51,428 nucleotides of DNA from F23-B02 sp963633225 (GCA_963633225.1 CAVGXR010000035.1:1-51428); one strand, 5' to 3'. Shown: positions 7,771-15,879, counted from the first letter of the stretch. The notes: generated from the letters alone by a model not told the origin. Program-made: numbers and translations.

Positions 7771-8430
7771 TTAAGTTTCTAAAAGTCCGAAGCCTGCGAC
7801 CTCGGTTGCGGGGAGAGAGAAAACGATGGTTCCCGCCTCGGTGTCGGGGCCTGCCTTTGCGACGATGGAGGCCATGATCTCCGACTTCTGCGCCGCCGCT
7901 GCGAGAATGAGCACGACCTCCTTCTCGTCGGCGAGGGTGATGTTGTAAAACCTCGGGTCCTTCTCGCCCGTGCCCTTGCCGTGCAGGGTCGTACCGCCGC
8001 GTGCACCGGCTGCGCGGGCGGCGTTCATGACCATGTCGGTGCGGCCCTCGTTGCTTATTGCGACGATGAGCTCATAGGCAAAGCCCGCGGGCGGAGCCTG
8101 CTTTATGTTTTTGCTGTCCTGATTAAGATATGCCAAGGCCTTTCCTCCTCCAATGCTTTTTACCGGCACTGCAATGACTATGCCGTGCCCGGGAACGCCG
8201 AGATGCAGCCTGCGCCGCTGGGCGTTTATCAGTTCGCGGGTCTTGTCCGAGTCTGCAACGGTCAGAACCACGCGCTTTTCTCTTGACTCTATGCCGAGCA
8301 GATCCATCATGCTCTGCACTGCCGTGCCGCGCCCGTGCATGACCACCGTCATCGGCAGCCGCAGCTCGGCGCAGATGCCGCACAGCGTATCGAGCGCCTC
8401 GGGATTGATTATTGAAATGACATAGTTCAT
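7771..8430 (-). CDS. PII-like signalling protein paired with DUF1538 transporter
   Basis: 219 aa made of two ferredoxin-like halves. The C-terminal half carries PII-like features: a short I-V-A-I-S-N-E-G strand, then the stretch A-R-G-G-T-T-L-H-G-K-G-T resembling the nucleotide-binding loop of PII (G-R-G...), then V-V-L-I-L and I-M-A-S-I-V. The N-terminal half repeats a degenerate version (M-T-V-V-M-H-G-R-G-T-A). ATG 8430 overlaps the TGA of the upstream gene as ATGA, so the two are translationally coupled; an in-frame upstream ATG at 8445 lies inside that gene. PII proteins usually gate a membrane partner in response to nucleotides. The partner here would be the DUF1538 protein (inference from coupling). 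Confidence 0.8.
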   Translation of the reverse strand: MNYVISIINPEALDTLCGICAELRLPMTVVMHGRGTAVQSMMDLLGIESREKRVVLTVADSDKTRELINAQRRRLHLGVPGHGIVIAVPVKSIGGGKALAYLNQDSKNIKQAPPAGFAYELIVAISNEGRTDMVMNAARAAGARGGTTLHGKGTGEKDPRFYNITLADEKEVVLILAAAAQKSEIMASIVAKAGPDTEAGTIVFSLPATEVAGFGLLET

Positions 8431-9902
8431 ACAGCATCCTCCCACAGCTCGATGATCTCGAGGTCGCCGTAGACCTCCTCTGCCGTCTCGACGAGCCTTG
8501 CACGCTTTTCAAACATAACGCCGACGACCTGAATCGACAGCAGCGGCATCATTGCGACCATTGCGACAACACCGAAGGCATCGCTGAGCACATTGCCGCC
8601 GAGCGCGATTGACGCGCCCATCATAAATTGCAGCATAAAGGTTGCCGTCATGGGTCCCGAGGCAACGCCGCCGGAGTCAAAGGCTATCGCCGTGTAGATA
8701 TCCGGCACGAAGAACGACAGGCCGAGAGCTATCGCGTAGCCGGGAACGAGGAACCACATTATGCTGATCCCCGTCACGACGCGCAGCATCGCAAGCCCCA
8801 TCGCAAGCGCAATGGCTACCGAGAGGCTGAGCTTTATCGCCCTGCCGGGTATTGCGCCCGCGCTGACCTGCTCGATCTGCTTTTCGAGAACGCCGACGGC
8901 GGGCTCGGCGGAGATGATGAACCAGCCCAGCAGCATCGACAGCGGTATCAGCAGCCACTTTGCCGCGCTTCCGGCAAGCGCCGCTCCGAGGGATGCGCCG
9001 AGGGTCGAGAAGCCGACGTTCACGCCGGTCAGGAACAGCACAAGGCCGATATAGGTGTAGACGATGCCGATGAGTATCTTTGCAAGCGGTCTGCCGTGCA
9101 GACGCAGCAGGCAGAACTGGAAGATGAGAAATATCACGACTATCGGCAGCAGCGCTATTGCCATCTCCGCCATGTATGCCGGTATCGCGGAGAGGAAGGC
9201 CGAGCCTATCTCGCGTGTGTCGGCAAAGGCGGCAGCGCTTATTCCGGCTATCGCCTCGCTGTCCTTGTGGAAAAATCCGAGGATGAGCACCGACAGGATG
9301 GGGCCGACCGAGCACAGGGCAACAAGGCCGAAGCTGTCGGCCTCGGCTGCGCGGTCGCTTCGTATCATCGAAACGCCCAGTCCCATTGCGAGTATAAACG
9401 GCACGGTCATAGGACCTGTCGTCACGCCGCCGGAGTCAAAGGCTATGCTGAGGAAGTTGCGGTCGGTGAAGGCCGCCAGCGCAAAAATGAGCGCATAGCA
9501 GCCGATGAGCAGCCACCTGAGGCTTGCGCCGCTGAGGATGCGCATCATGCACACCGTCATGAAAAAGCCCACTCCCACGCCGACGGTGATGAGCAGCACA
9601 CTGTTTTTAATGTGCGGAACGGTCTGCGCAAGCACCTGCAGGTCGGGCTCGGCAACGGTTATCGCAAAGCCGAGCAGAAAGCTCACTCCAAGAATGAGCG
9701 GCAGGTTTTTCGTTTTCGTGAGCGCCGTGCCTATCTTCGTGCCGATGGGCATCATGGCCTGCTCCGCGCCCAGCGAGAACAGCCCCATGCCGATAACGAT
9801 CAGCAGTGCGCCGATAAGAAAGCACAAGAGCAGATCCGCCTGCATCGGCATGACGAACAGGCACAGCACGATGACGATGGCCACAATCGGCAGCACCGAC
9901 AC
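8427..9902 (-). CDS. DUF1538-family integral membrane protein (putative transporter)
   Basis: 491 aa from GTG 9902. It is an internal duplication: each half has the DUF1538 order L-F-S-L-G-A-E-x-A-M-M-P-I-G (first half) or its counterpart A-S-L-G, then F-A-I-T-V-A-E-P-D-L-Q-V-L / I-I-S-A-E-P-A-V-G-V-L-E, then A-F-D-S-G-G-V-T-T-G-P-M-T-V-P-F / A-F-D-S-G-G-V-A-S-G-P-M-T-A-T-F. About twelve hydrophobic helices are visible. Substrate unknown. Homologous sequence in frame continues about 22 codons upstream of the GTG without ATG, GTG or TTG, so the true start may be a rare ATT at 9971 with AAGGGG before it. Coupled to the PII-like gene. Confidence 0.85.
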   Translation of the reverse strand: MSVLPIVAIVIVLCLFVMPMQADLLLCFLIGALLIVIGMGLFSLGAEQAMMPIGTKIGTALTKTKNLPLILGVSFLLGFAITVAEPDLQVLAQTVPHIKNSVLLITVGVGVGFFMTVCMMRILSGASLRWLLIGCYALIFALAAFTDRNFLSIAFDSGGVTTGPMTVPFILAMGLGVSMIRSDRAAEADSFGLVALCSVGPILSVLILGFFHKDSEAIAGISAAAFADTREIGSAFLSAIPAYMAEMAIALLPIVVIFLIFQFCLLRLHGRPLAKILIGIVYTYIGLVLFLTGVNVGFSTLGASLGAALAGSAAKWLLIPLSMLLGWFIISAEPAVGVLEKQIEQVSAGAIPGRAIKLSLSVAIALAMGLAMLRVVTGISIMWFLVPGYAIALGLSFFVPDIYTAIAFDSGGVASGPMTATFMLQFMMGASIALGGNVLSDAFGVVAMVAMMPLLSIQVVGVMFEKRARLVETAEEVYGDLEIIELWEDAV

Positions 9903-10031
9903 CGCCGCCTCCCGCGTTTTCTCGACAATCGCCGTGCGATTACTTTCAAAGCTGACTGATTTTCTGATAATACCACCCCTTAAATTTCAGCGATTCAAAA
10001 AAAGTCAGCGACTTTTTTGAACGCTTCAAAA

Positions 10032-10190
10032 ACGCCACATTTTTTGTGAAGCTTACGCTTCACGAAAAATCTCGCTGCGCTCGTCAAAAAGCCTGATAAA
10101 TCAGGCATTTTTGATGGCTATAATCTAACTTGAGGCAGGCCTTGCCCCCTCACACTCCCCCGCTGCGCGGATATCTTTTACGCAGCAGCA
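10032..10190. repeat. Structured intergenic repeat, family S, copy 2
   Basis: About 159 bp matching 2445-2599, same orientation. Hairpin 1 GTGAAGC/GCTTCAC is kept. Hairpin 2 has TCAAAAA-GCCTGA / TCAGGC-ATTTTTGA, where copy 1 has GTCC/GGAC (compensatory change). The last hairpin is GCTGCG/CGCAGC. It is preceded by an imperfect TTCAAAAAAGTC hairpin (about 9992-10024), just as copy 1 is preceded by a terminator. Confidence 0.7.
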
Positions 10191-10196
10191 TAGGTT

Positions 10197-10643
10197 TCAA
10201 CAGTGTGTAATTTCCTTAAAATCCTTAGAAGCCGTCAGCGCTTCGAGCATTTTCTGCTGAAGCCGGACATATTCCCTCGCGTCGTCCTCGCCGAGCGAAC
10301 GCAGCGCAGCCGCAACGCGCTCTATGGCCTCGCGCCGCCTTTCGCGTATGAGCTCGCGCCCCGAGTCCGTGAGCGAAACGATAACGCGCCGCTCGTCATG
10401 CTCATCCGTGCACCGCTGCACAAAGCCCTTCTGCTCAAGGTGCTTTAAAAGCGCCGCGATCCGCGCCGACGACACCCCCATGCTCCGGCTCAGCTCCGAG
10501 GGTGAGCTCGGCGCTGAACGCAGCAGCAGGCTCAGCGCGAAAAACTCGCCGCCGCAGGCATCTATGACCGTCTCTCCGGCGGGCATGTGACTCAACTGCG
10601 CCCTGACCGACAGCATCCTTTCCGCAAGAATCGTGTAATCCAT
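10197..10643 (-). CDS. MarR-family transcriptional regulator
   Basis: 148 aa, typical MarR length. Winged-helix core: S-P-S-E-L-S-R-S-M-G-V-S-S-A-R-I-A-A-L-L-K-H recognition region (about 47-68), then the wing C-T-D-E-H-D-E-R-R-V-I-V-S-L-T-D-S-G (about 78-95), followed by the long dimerisation helix. Ribosome site GGAGG 8 bases before ATG 10643. An inverted repeat sits directly upstream and could be its own operator. No dedicated partner gene is adjacent; the next gene downstream is the DUF1538 protein beyond the structured repeat, so its target is unknown. Confidence 0.88.
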   Translation of the reverse strand: MDYTILAERMLSVRAQLSHMPAGETVIDACGGEFFALSLLLRSAPSSPSELSRSMGVSSARIAALLKHLEQKGFVQRCTDEHDERRVIVSLTDSGRELIRERRREAIERVAAALRSLGEDDAREYVRLQQKMLEALTASKDFKEITHC

Positions 10644-10658
10644 ACGACCGGCCTCCGA

Positions 10659-10677
10659 TAGCTAATACTGTTAGTTA
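10659..10677. promoter_or_regulatory. Putative MarR operator
   Basis: TAGCTAA-N5-TTAGTTA, a nearly perfect inverted repeat 16 bases upstream of the marR-type ATG. The size and half-site spacing are typical of MarR dimers. Autoregulation is inferred. Confidence 0.5.
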
Positions 10678-10760
10678 AATGATAGCATAAAATTCCCCCT
10701 CACGCAAGCGCATAAGGGGAATTTGAACGTTTTGTTCGATTTTTGAACATCTTCTTAATT

Positions 10761-10936
10761 CAGAGGCGCATTGAGGCTGTACCTATACGGAGAGTGAAGC
10801 CGTTAGCCAGCGGTATTCGCTCTCCGAGCGAATACCGCTGGCTAACCGCTAACTGCTTGCTACGGTTTCCTCCGACGTTTCGATACCGTGCACCTGCAAT
10901 AAATGTATAGGCAGCTGCCTCAATGCGCCCCTAAAA
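10761..10936. mobile_element. Inverted-repeat (MITE-like) element, copy B, short form
   Basis: 176 bp with both ends visible. The left end is GAGGCGCATTGAGGCTGTACCTATAC. The right end, read on the other strand, is GGGCGCATTGAGGC then AGCTGCCTATAC. The middle is a large palindrome built on GGTATTCGCTC/GAGCGAATACC flanked by GTTAGCCAGC/GCTGGCTAAC. The right terminus CTAAAA overlaps the last codons of phoU and supplies its TAG stop. It contains no coding capacity. Confidence 0.75.
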
Positions 10937-11575
10937 GGTTTTATGAACGCCGGTGACGGAGAACTCGACCCACTCGGCGACGTTGGTCGCGTGGTCGCCG
11001 ATGCGCTCGAAATACTTTGCGATCATGAGCAGATCGAGGGCATACTCCGCGTCGCCGTGCTCGGTGCGTATCATGTCGATAAGCGCGGTCTTGACGCTCA
11101 AAAAGCAGTCGTCAACAACGTCGTCGTGCTCGATAACGCTTCTGGCAAGGGCGATATCGCGCTTTATATATGCGTCGATGCTGTCGGTGACCATGCCGAT
11201 GGCGGCCTCGGCCATGGGGCGCATGGCCTGACACTCGCTGCCGGTTCTGCCGCCCAGATGTGGTATGATCTCCGCTATATCCGAGGCCTGATCGCCGATG
11301 CGCTCAAGGTCGGTTATCATTTTAAGCGCAGCCGATATCTGGCGCAGGTCGCGTGCAACAGGCTGCTGCTGCAACAAAAGCCGCAGGCACAGCGCCTCTA
11401 TATCGCGCTCGTACTGGTCTATCTCGAGATCGAGCGGCGCAAGCTTTTCTGCAAGCTCGCAGTCGCCTGAAAGCAGCGCCTTTGCCGAGTTTGCTATCGC
11501 CTCCTCGCACATTGCGCCCATGAGCGTGAGCTTTTCGCCGAGCTCCTTGAGCTGGGCATCGAATTTGCTTCTCAT
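10931..11575 (-). CDS. phoU: Phosphate-transport regulator PhoU
   Basis: 214 aa, two three-helix bundles with the PhoU repeats: A-L-K-M-I-T-D-L-E-R-I-G-D-Q-A-S-D-I-A (about 84-102) and L-M-I-A-K-Y-F-E-R-I-G-D-H-A-T-N-V-A-E-W (about 182-201). The E-R-I-G-D motifs bind metal in this family. It modulates PstSCAB and phosphate signalling. It shares one base with pstB (TGATG). The final residues and the TAG stop fall inside the terminus of the repeat element at 10761-10936, so the C-terminal tail may have been set by an insertion. Confidence 0.94.
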   Translation of the reverse strand: MRSKFDAQLKELGEKLTLMGAMCEEAIANSAKALLSGDCELAEKLAPLDLEIDQYERDIEALCLRLLLQQQPVARDLRQISAALKMITDLERIGDQASDIAEIIPHLGGRTGSECQAMRPMAEAAIGMVTDSIDAYIKRDIALARSVIEHDDVVDDCFLSVKTALIDMIRTEHGDAEYALDLLMIAKYFERIGDHATNVAEWVEFSVTGVHKTF

Positions 11576-12330
11576 CAGCCGAACCTCCCTGTTATATAGT
11601 CCTCGGTGCGCTTATCCGACGGCACGGAGAACAGTCTCTCGGTGCTGTCGTGCTCGACGAGCTCGCCGAGCAGGAAAAATGCGGTGCTGTCGGAAATGCG
11701 CAGCGCCTGCTGCATGTTGTGCGTAACGATGACGATGGTGTAGTTTTTCTTCAGCTCCGCTGCAAGCTCCTCGATCTTCGAGGTGGATATGGGGTCGAGC
11801 GCGCTCGTGGGCTCATCCATGAGCAGCACCTCCGGCTCGACGGCAAGGGCACGCGCTATGCACAGGCGCTGCTGCTGGCCGCCCGACAGACCGAGGGCGG
11901 AGCTTTTCAGCCTGTCCTTTACCTCGTCCCAGATAGCCGCGCCGCGCAGCGAACGCTCGACGAGCTCGTCAAGCTCCGACTTTTTGCGTATGCCATGGGT
12001 GCGCGGGCCGTAGGCGACGTTGTCGTAAATGCTCATGGGAAAGGGATTGGGCTTCTGGAACACCATGCCCACGCAGCGCCGCAGCTCGTTTACGTCCGTG
12101 CCCGGTGCGTAGATATCCCTATCCTTGTACTTGACCTCGCCCCTTATCTTCACGTCGGGCACAAGGTCGTTCATGCGGTCGAGCGTTTTCAGAAACGTCG
12201 ATTTTCCGCAGCCGGAGGGTCCGATGAGCGCGGTTATGCTCTTTTCGGGAATCTCCATGCTTATATTTTTCAGCGCCTGCGACTGTCCGTACCACAGGCA
12301 CAGGTCGTTTACGCTTATGATGCTGCTCAT
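11575..12330 (-). CDS. pstB: Phosphate ABC transporter ATP-binding protein
   Basis: 251 aa. Walker A G-P-S-G-C-G-K-S-T (37-45); the Pst-specific P-G-T-D-V-N-E-L-R-R-C-V-G-M-V-F-Q-K-P-N-P-F-P segment, split around residues 75-97; signature L-S-G-G-Q-Q-Q-R; Walker B L-L-M-D-E-P-T-S-A-L-D-P. Overlaps pstA by 4 bases. Cytoplasmic motor of high-affinity phosphate uptake. Confidence 0.96.
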   Translation of the reverse strand: MSSIISVNDLCLWYGQSQALKNISMEIPEKSITALIGPSGCGKSTFLKTLDRMNDLVPDVKIRGEVKYKDRDIYAPGTDVNELRRCVGMVFQKPNPFPMSIYDNVAYGPRTHGIRKKSELDELVERSLRGAAIWDEVKDRLKSSALGLSGGQQQRLCIARALAVEPEVLLMDEPTSALDPISTSKIEELAAELKKNYTIVIVTHNMQQALRISDSTAFFLLGELVEHDSTERLFSVPSDKRTEDYITGRFG

Positions 12331-13193
12331 ATGCTTCTCCTCTTCTGATAGTGTTTGCCGATGAGTGTCGCGGCAAGGTTGATGATAACGGTCAGCGCCA
12401 TGAGTATCGCCGCTATCGCAAAGGCAATGCCGAACTCGCCCCGCTCCTTGGCATAGACGTAAAGTGCAACGGTGAGCGTTGCGCCCGCGTGCGACAGGCC
12501 GTCGGGGAACAGGCTGTAGATATTGTGCGCAAAGCCGGCGGTAAACAGCAGCGCCGCCGATTCACCAAGGATGCGTCCCACGGCGAGGATGCAGCCGGTT
12601 ATAACGCCGTCGATGCAGCCGGGGAAAACGACGGTGCGTATAACGCGCCACTTGCCCGCTCCGAGGCCGAACGCGCCCTCGCGCAGGCTCTGCGGAACGG
12701 TCTTGAGGCTCTCCTGCGTCGTGCGCATGACTGTCGGCAGGTTCATGATAACGAGCGTCATAGCGCCCGCATGAAGCGAGGTCTGGTAGCCGAGAAACTC
12801 GCAGAAAAACAGCATTCCGACAAGGCCGTAGATTATGCTCGGTATGCCAGAGAGCGTCTCGGCGGCGTATTCTATCGCGGCAACGATGCGGTGGTTTTTT
12901 GCGTACTCCGTGAGGTAGATCGCAGCTCCCACGCCGAGGGGCAGCACCCACACGAGCGTGCCGAGGACGATATACAGCGTGTTGAGTATATCCGGCAGGA
13001 TGCCGATCGTGCCGCCAAGGTAGCTCGGCTTCGTGGAGAGAAATTCCCACGATATGTTCGGAACGCCCCTTATCAGCACATAGGCTATCAAAAACAGCAC
13101 CAGCGCCGAGGTAAGCAGCGCACACAGGCCGGACAGCGAGCGCATCACTATCCCATAGGCTCTGCGCCTTACTTTTACGTTTTTATTATCCAT
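12327..13193 (-). CDS. pstA: Phosphate ABC transporter permease PstA
   Basis: 288 aa, six predicted membrane helices. The binding-protein-dependent permease loop is visible as S-L-R-E-G-A-F-G-L-G-A-G-K-W-R-V (about 168-183), with G-I-P-S-I-I-Y-G-L-V-G-M earlier. Overlaps pstC by 8 bases and pstB by 4, so translation is continuous. Confidence 0.94.
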   Translation of the reverse strand: MDNKNVKVRRRAYGIVMRSLSGLCALLTSALVLFLIAYVLIRGVPNISWEFLSTKPSYLGGTIGILPDILNTLYIVLGTLVWVLPLGVGAAIYLTEYAKNHRIVAAIEYAAETLSGIPSIIYGLVGMLFFCEFLGYQTSLHAGAMTLVIMNLPTVMRTTQESLKTVPQSLREGAFGLGAGKWRVIRTVVFPGCIDGVITGCILAVGRILGESAALLFTAGFAHNIYSLFPDGLSHAGATLTVALYVYAKERGEFGIAFAIAAILMALTVIINLAATLIGKHYQKRRSI

Positions 13194-14061
13194 TCGACTT
13201 GTCCCTCTTCAAAAGGAAATTGAGCGTTGCGTTTATCAGCATGATAAACAGGAACAGCACCAGCGCGATGGAAAACAGCGCCTGACGCTGGAGCCCCGAG
13301 GAATAGCTCATCTCGCTTGCAACGGCGGTGGTGAGAAACCTTACGCTCTGGAAAAGCTCCGGCATATTTGGCACGTTGCCCGACACCATCATGACGGCCA
13401 TTGCCTCGCCTATCGCTCTGCCCACACCGAGCACGACCGCCGCCGCGATGCCGCTCTTCGCCGCCGGAACGGATACGCGGAAATACGTCTCCGTCGGCGT
13501 TGCGCCGAGGGCGAGGGATGCATCCTCGTACTCTCTGGGCACTGCCTCGAGCGAGGTCATCGAGACCTTGATGATCGACGGCAGGATCATGATGGCAAGC
13601 ACGATGATAGCCGCAAGCAGGCTTGCGCCGTCGGCAACGTTAAACACCCTGCGTATGCCGGGGACGAGCACCATCATACCCACAAGGCCGTACACGACCG
13701 AGGGAATGCCCGCCAGCAGCGACACCGCCTCGACGACGACCGCACGCACGCGGGGGTGCGCCATTTTCGCCAGATACACCGAGGCCATGAAGCCGACCGG
13801 CACGCCGAGGCAGATAGCGCCCGCAGTGCCGTAAATGCTCGTGAGGATAAAGGGCAGGATGCCGTAGCTCGGTGCTGCGGCGGTCGATGCCCACTTCTTC
13901 CCGAACAGGAAATTGCTCAGCCCGATCTCGCGTATGGCCGGTATGCCGGAGATGATGAGGTATATAGTTATCATCAGCACCGCGGCAACCGTCACAAGCC
14001 CGAGGAGCAGAAAGATCGCGTGCACTGTATTTTCAATCAGATTTTTCGTTTTCGTCTTCAT
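13186..14061 (-). CDS. pstC: Phosphate ABC transporter permease PstC
   Basis: 291 aa from ATG 14061. The frame is open up to 14103, but the extra residues would lie across a perfect 22-base palindrome just after pstS, and the segment from M-K-T-K-T-K-N-L onward looks like a normal PstC N-terminus, so the shorter start is preferred. Six membrane helices; G-I-P-S-V-V-Y-G-L-V-G-M near 105; permease loop E-Y-E-D-A-S-L-A-L-G-A-T near 185. Pairs with PstA to form the channel. Confidence 0.92.
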   Translation of the reverse strand: MKTKTKNLIENTVHAIFLLLGLVTVAAVLMITIYLIISGIPAIREIGLSNFLFGKKWASTAAAPSYGILPFILTSIYGTAGAICLGVPVGFMASVYLAKMAHPRVRAVVVEAVSLLAGIPSVVYGLVGMMVLVPGIRRVFNVADGASLLAAIIVLAIMILPSIIKVSMTSLEAVPREYEDASLALGATPTETYFRVSVPAAKSGIAAAVVLGVGRAIGEAMAVMMVSGNVPNMPELFQSVRFLTTAVASEMSYSSGLQRQALFSIALVLFLFIMLINATLNFLLKRDKSNG

Positions 14062-14073
14062 ATATTCCAATAT

Positions 14074-14095
14074 GGCGGCCTCTTGAGAGGCCGCC
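14074..14095 (-). promoter_or_regulatory. Perfect palindrome between pstS and pstC
   Basis: GGCGGCCTCT/AGAGGCCGCC with a 2-base centre. No T run follows on the minus strand, so it is not a classical terminator. Hairpins in this position after binding-protein genes commonly stabilise the upstream message or attenuate read-through, giving more PstS than permease (inference). Confidence 0.6.
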
Positions 14096-14112
14096 TGTTC
14101 CATCTGTTTTGC

Positions 14113-14967
14113 TTACTTCGCAACGGGAACTGCGCCGGCTGCGGTGATGACATCGTTTGCCGCGGTGCTGGTTGCGTAGTCAAAGAATGCCTGCGCTGCT
14201 GCGGAGAGCTCGGTGCCTTCCTTGGTCACGAGGACGAAGGGACGCTGTACCTCGTAGCTGCCGTCGGATACGGTCGCCTCGGAGGGAGCTACGCCGTTAA
14301 CGGAGAGAGCCTTGACCGTGTCCTTGATGGAGGCAAGGGATGCATAGCCGATGGCGTTGGGGTTGCCTGCAACGGTGGTTATCACGTCGCCGGTGGAGGT
14401 GAGCTCCTGACGGTACTTGCAGCTGTCTGCGGTGCCGGTGATGCTCTCGAAGCCGTCGCGGGTGCCGGAACCTGCCTCGCGGCCTATCAGGACGATCTCT
14501 GCGTCGTCGCCGCCGACATCCTTCCAGTTGGTGATCTCGCCGGTGTAGATCTTGGCGATCTGCTCAATGGTAAGGTCGCTGACCTTGTTTTCGGGGTTTA
14601 CGATGATGGCGATGCCGTCGAGTGCTACGATGGTCTCCTTAAGGCCGGCGGCCTTCTCGTCATCCTTGAGTGCACGGGAGGACAGGCCGATATCGCAGCG
14701 GCCTTCACTCACGGCGGTGATGCCCGAGCCGGAGCCTGTGGGGTTGTAGCCTACGGTCACTCCGGAATGCTCGTTCTGGAACGACTCTGCCAGAGACATG
14801 ATGACCTTTTCCATCGAGGTCGAGCCGTCGGTGCTGACGCTGCCGCTGATCGCTGCGGAGTCGGTGTTTTCGGCTGCGTCTGTGCTGCTGTCATTGGTCT
14901 TGCCGCAGGCTGCAAACAGCGAAAGCGCCATCAGCGCCGCGAGAACAATACTTATAAGCTTTTTCAT
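14113..14967 (-). CDS. pstS: Phosphate-binding lipoprotein PstS
   Basis: 284 aa. Lipoprotein signal with lipobox L-F-A-A-C at Cys21. Phosphate-pocket motifs: G-S-V-S-T-D-G-S-T-S-M near residue 43-53, S-G-S-G-I-T-A-V near 78, D-I-G-L-S-S-R near 92, and R-E-A-G-S-G-T-R-D-G-F-E near 153. First gene of pstSCAB-phoU. Ribosome site AAAGGAG before the ATG. The upstream region borders the end of a large repeat element. Confidence 0.96.
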   Translation of the reverse strand: MKKLISIVLAALMALSLFAACGKTNDSSTDAAENTDSAAISGSVSTDGSTSMEKVIMSLAESFQNEHSGVTVGYNPTGSGSGITAVSEGRCDIGLSSRALKDDEKAAGLKETIVALDGIAIIVNPENKVSDLTIEQIAKIYTGEITNWKDVGGDDAEIVLIGREAGSGTRDGFESITGTADSCKYRQELTSTGDVITTVAGNPNAIGYASLASIKDTVKALSVNGVAPSEATVSDGSYEVQRPFVLVTKEGTELSAAAQAFFDYATSTAANDVITAAGAVPVAK

Positions 14968-15020
14968 TCAAAAAGCTCCTTTCTTTTTCTTTTGATTTCT
15001 GAGTACATCCTTAGATTATT

Positions 15021-15052
15021 CCCCGTTTATCAAATCCGAAAGCAGCCTTTTG
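15021..15052 (-). promoter_or_regulatory. Candidate pst promoter
   Basis: On the minus strand a TTTACA box followed after 17 bases by TTGATA lies within this interval, about 60-90 bases before pstS. A Pho-box role for the T-rich sequence just upstream is possible, but the repeats are too loose to claim. Confidence 0.35.
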
Positions 15053-15314
15053 TAAAAACCGTTTAAAGTCTTTTTTAGTTGCGCATTTAGTCTGCACCTA
15101 TACGGAGATTGCGGTGTCCCGACTGGAAACAATGGCATAAATAAGAACGTTTCGCGTCCCATAGGTGCGTTGCAATGTTTTTGCAGCATCTAAAAAACTG
15201 CGCCATTCTCCGTAGGGAACAGGCTTGCCTGTTCCTCTTGTTGCACCTATCTGCGCACCGAAATCGCCGCAACCTTGCCCGTCTGCGCCAGACTAAAACC
15301 AAATACAAAACATC

Positions 15315-15350
15315 AAAAGACAGCTTGGACATACATCCGAGCTGTCTTTT
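15315..15350. terminator. Terminator-like hairpin inside repeat element C
   Basis: AAAAGACAGCT ... AGCTGTCTTTT stem (one mismatch) with a 10-14-base loop. A and T runs on both sides would work in both directions, possibly insulating the flanking divergent operons. Confidence 0.55.
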
Positions 15351-15455
15351 CAACATTTGATATAGAAATTTGTTCTGACTATGCGGAACAGGCAAGCCTG
15401 TTCCCTACGAGGATTGGCGGTAGTTTCGGTCGGGCACAAGCAACTACGTCTTGCT

Positions 15456-15732
15456 TAAGCTGACGGGAATCGAACCCTGTCGGTTTTGACAGGCTGATTT
15501 TCACTCATGCGGCGTTAAAGCCCTTGCGAATACGACAGTATGCGCTGCGGACTTTGCCTTGCCTGAGCAAAAATCAGCTTTGTCAAAACTGCTCGCACCT
15601 GTCAGCAGACAATTTTCAGGTGATTTCCGGCTTTCTTTGATGCAGATGGGCTGACGCCCATCAAAGAGAAAAAGGCGGAAAGCGCCGAAAAGGGGCGCTG
15701 ACAGGCGACAGGGTTCGGTTCCTGTCAGCTTT
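15456..15732. mobile_element. T-arm-like palindrome element, copy 1, nested in repeat element C
   Basis: Flanked by TAAGCTGACGGG and CCTGTCAGCTTTA. The last 135 bp (15599-15733) match 44494-44628 at equal length. The right end holds the 33-nt palindrome GCTGACAGG...CCTGTCAGC (15697-15729) whose loop includes GGTTCGGTTCC, like a tRNA T-loop. The left end has the same unit inverted (GACGGGAATCGAACCC). An extra inverted pair TTTTGACAG.../...TTTGTCAAAA (15484-15502, 15570-15588) is unique to this copy. Copy A of the large element reads straight through this point, showing an insertion. Confidence 0.7.
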
Positions 15733-15844
15733 AATCTTCATGCGAATTGCCCGCCACGGCGAGTGGCCAAGCCCGTTCCCTACGGGTTGCGGCGTGCGCT
15801 GTGCGCACAGATTGAATTAATTCGCTCGGAGAGCGAATACCTTC

Positions 15845-15879
15845 AGCTAACGGCTAACAGCTATCAGCTATCAGCTCGC
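15845..15879. repeat. Tandem heptamer repeat, five units
   Basis: AGCTAAC, GGCTAAC, AGCTATC, AGCTATC, AGCTCGC; counterpart of the six-unit array at 133-174. Confidence 0.75.

Noticed and set aside
14061..14103. Longer PstC beginning at 14103
   Set aside because: It would translate through a perfect intergenic palindrome and adds residues not typical of the PstC N-terminus.
15087..15395. A 102-codon minus-strand frame in the large repeat element
   Set aside because: Falls across palindromes and a terminator-like hairpin, is absent from the other copies, and has no ribosome site.
15450..15490. Possible tRNA gene (GGGTTCGATTCCCGTC and flanks)
   Set aside because: Only the T-arm is tRNA-like; no acceptor, D-arm or anticodon arm could be drawn on either strand, and the same segment recurs as part of a repeat element.
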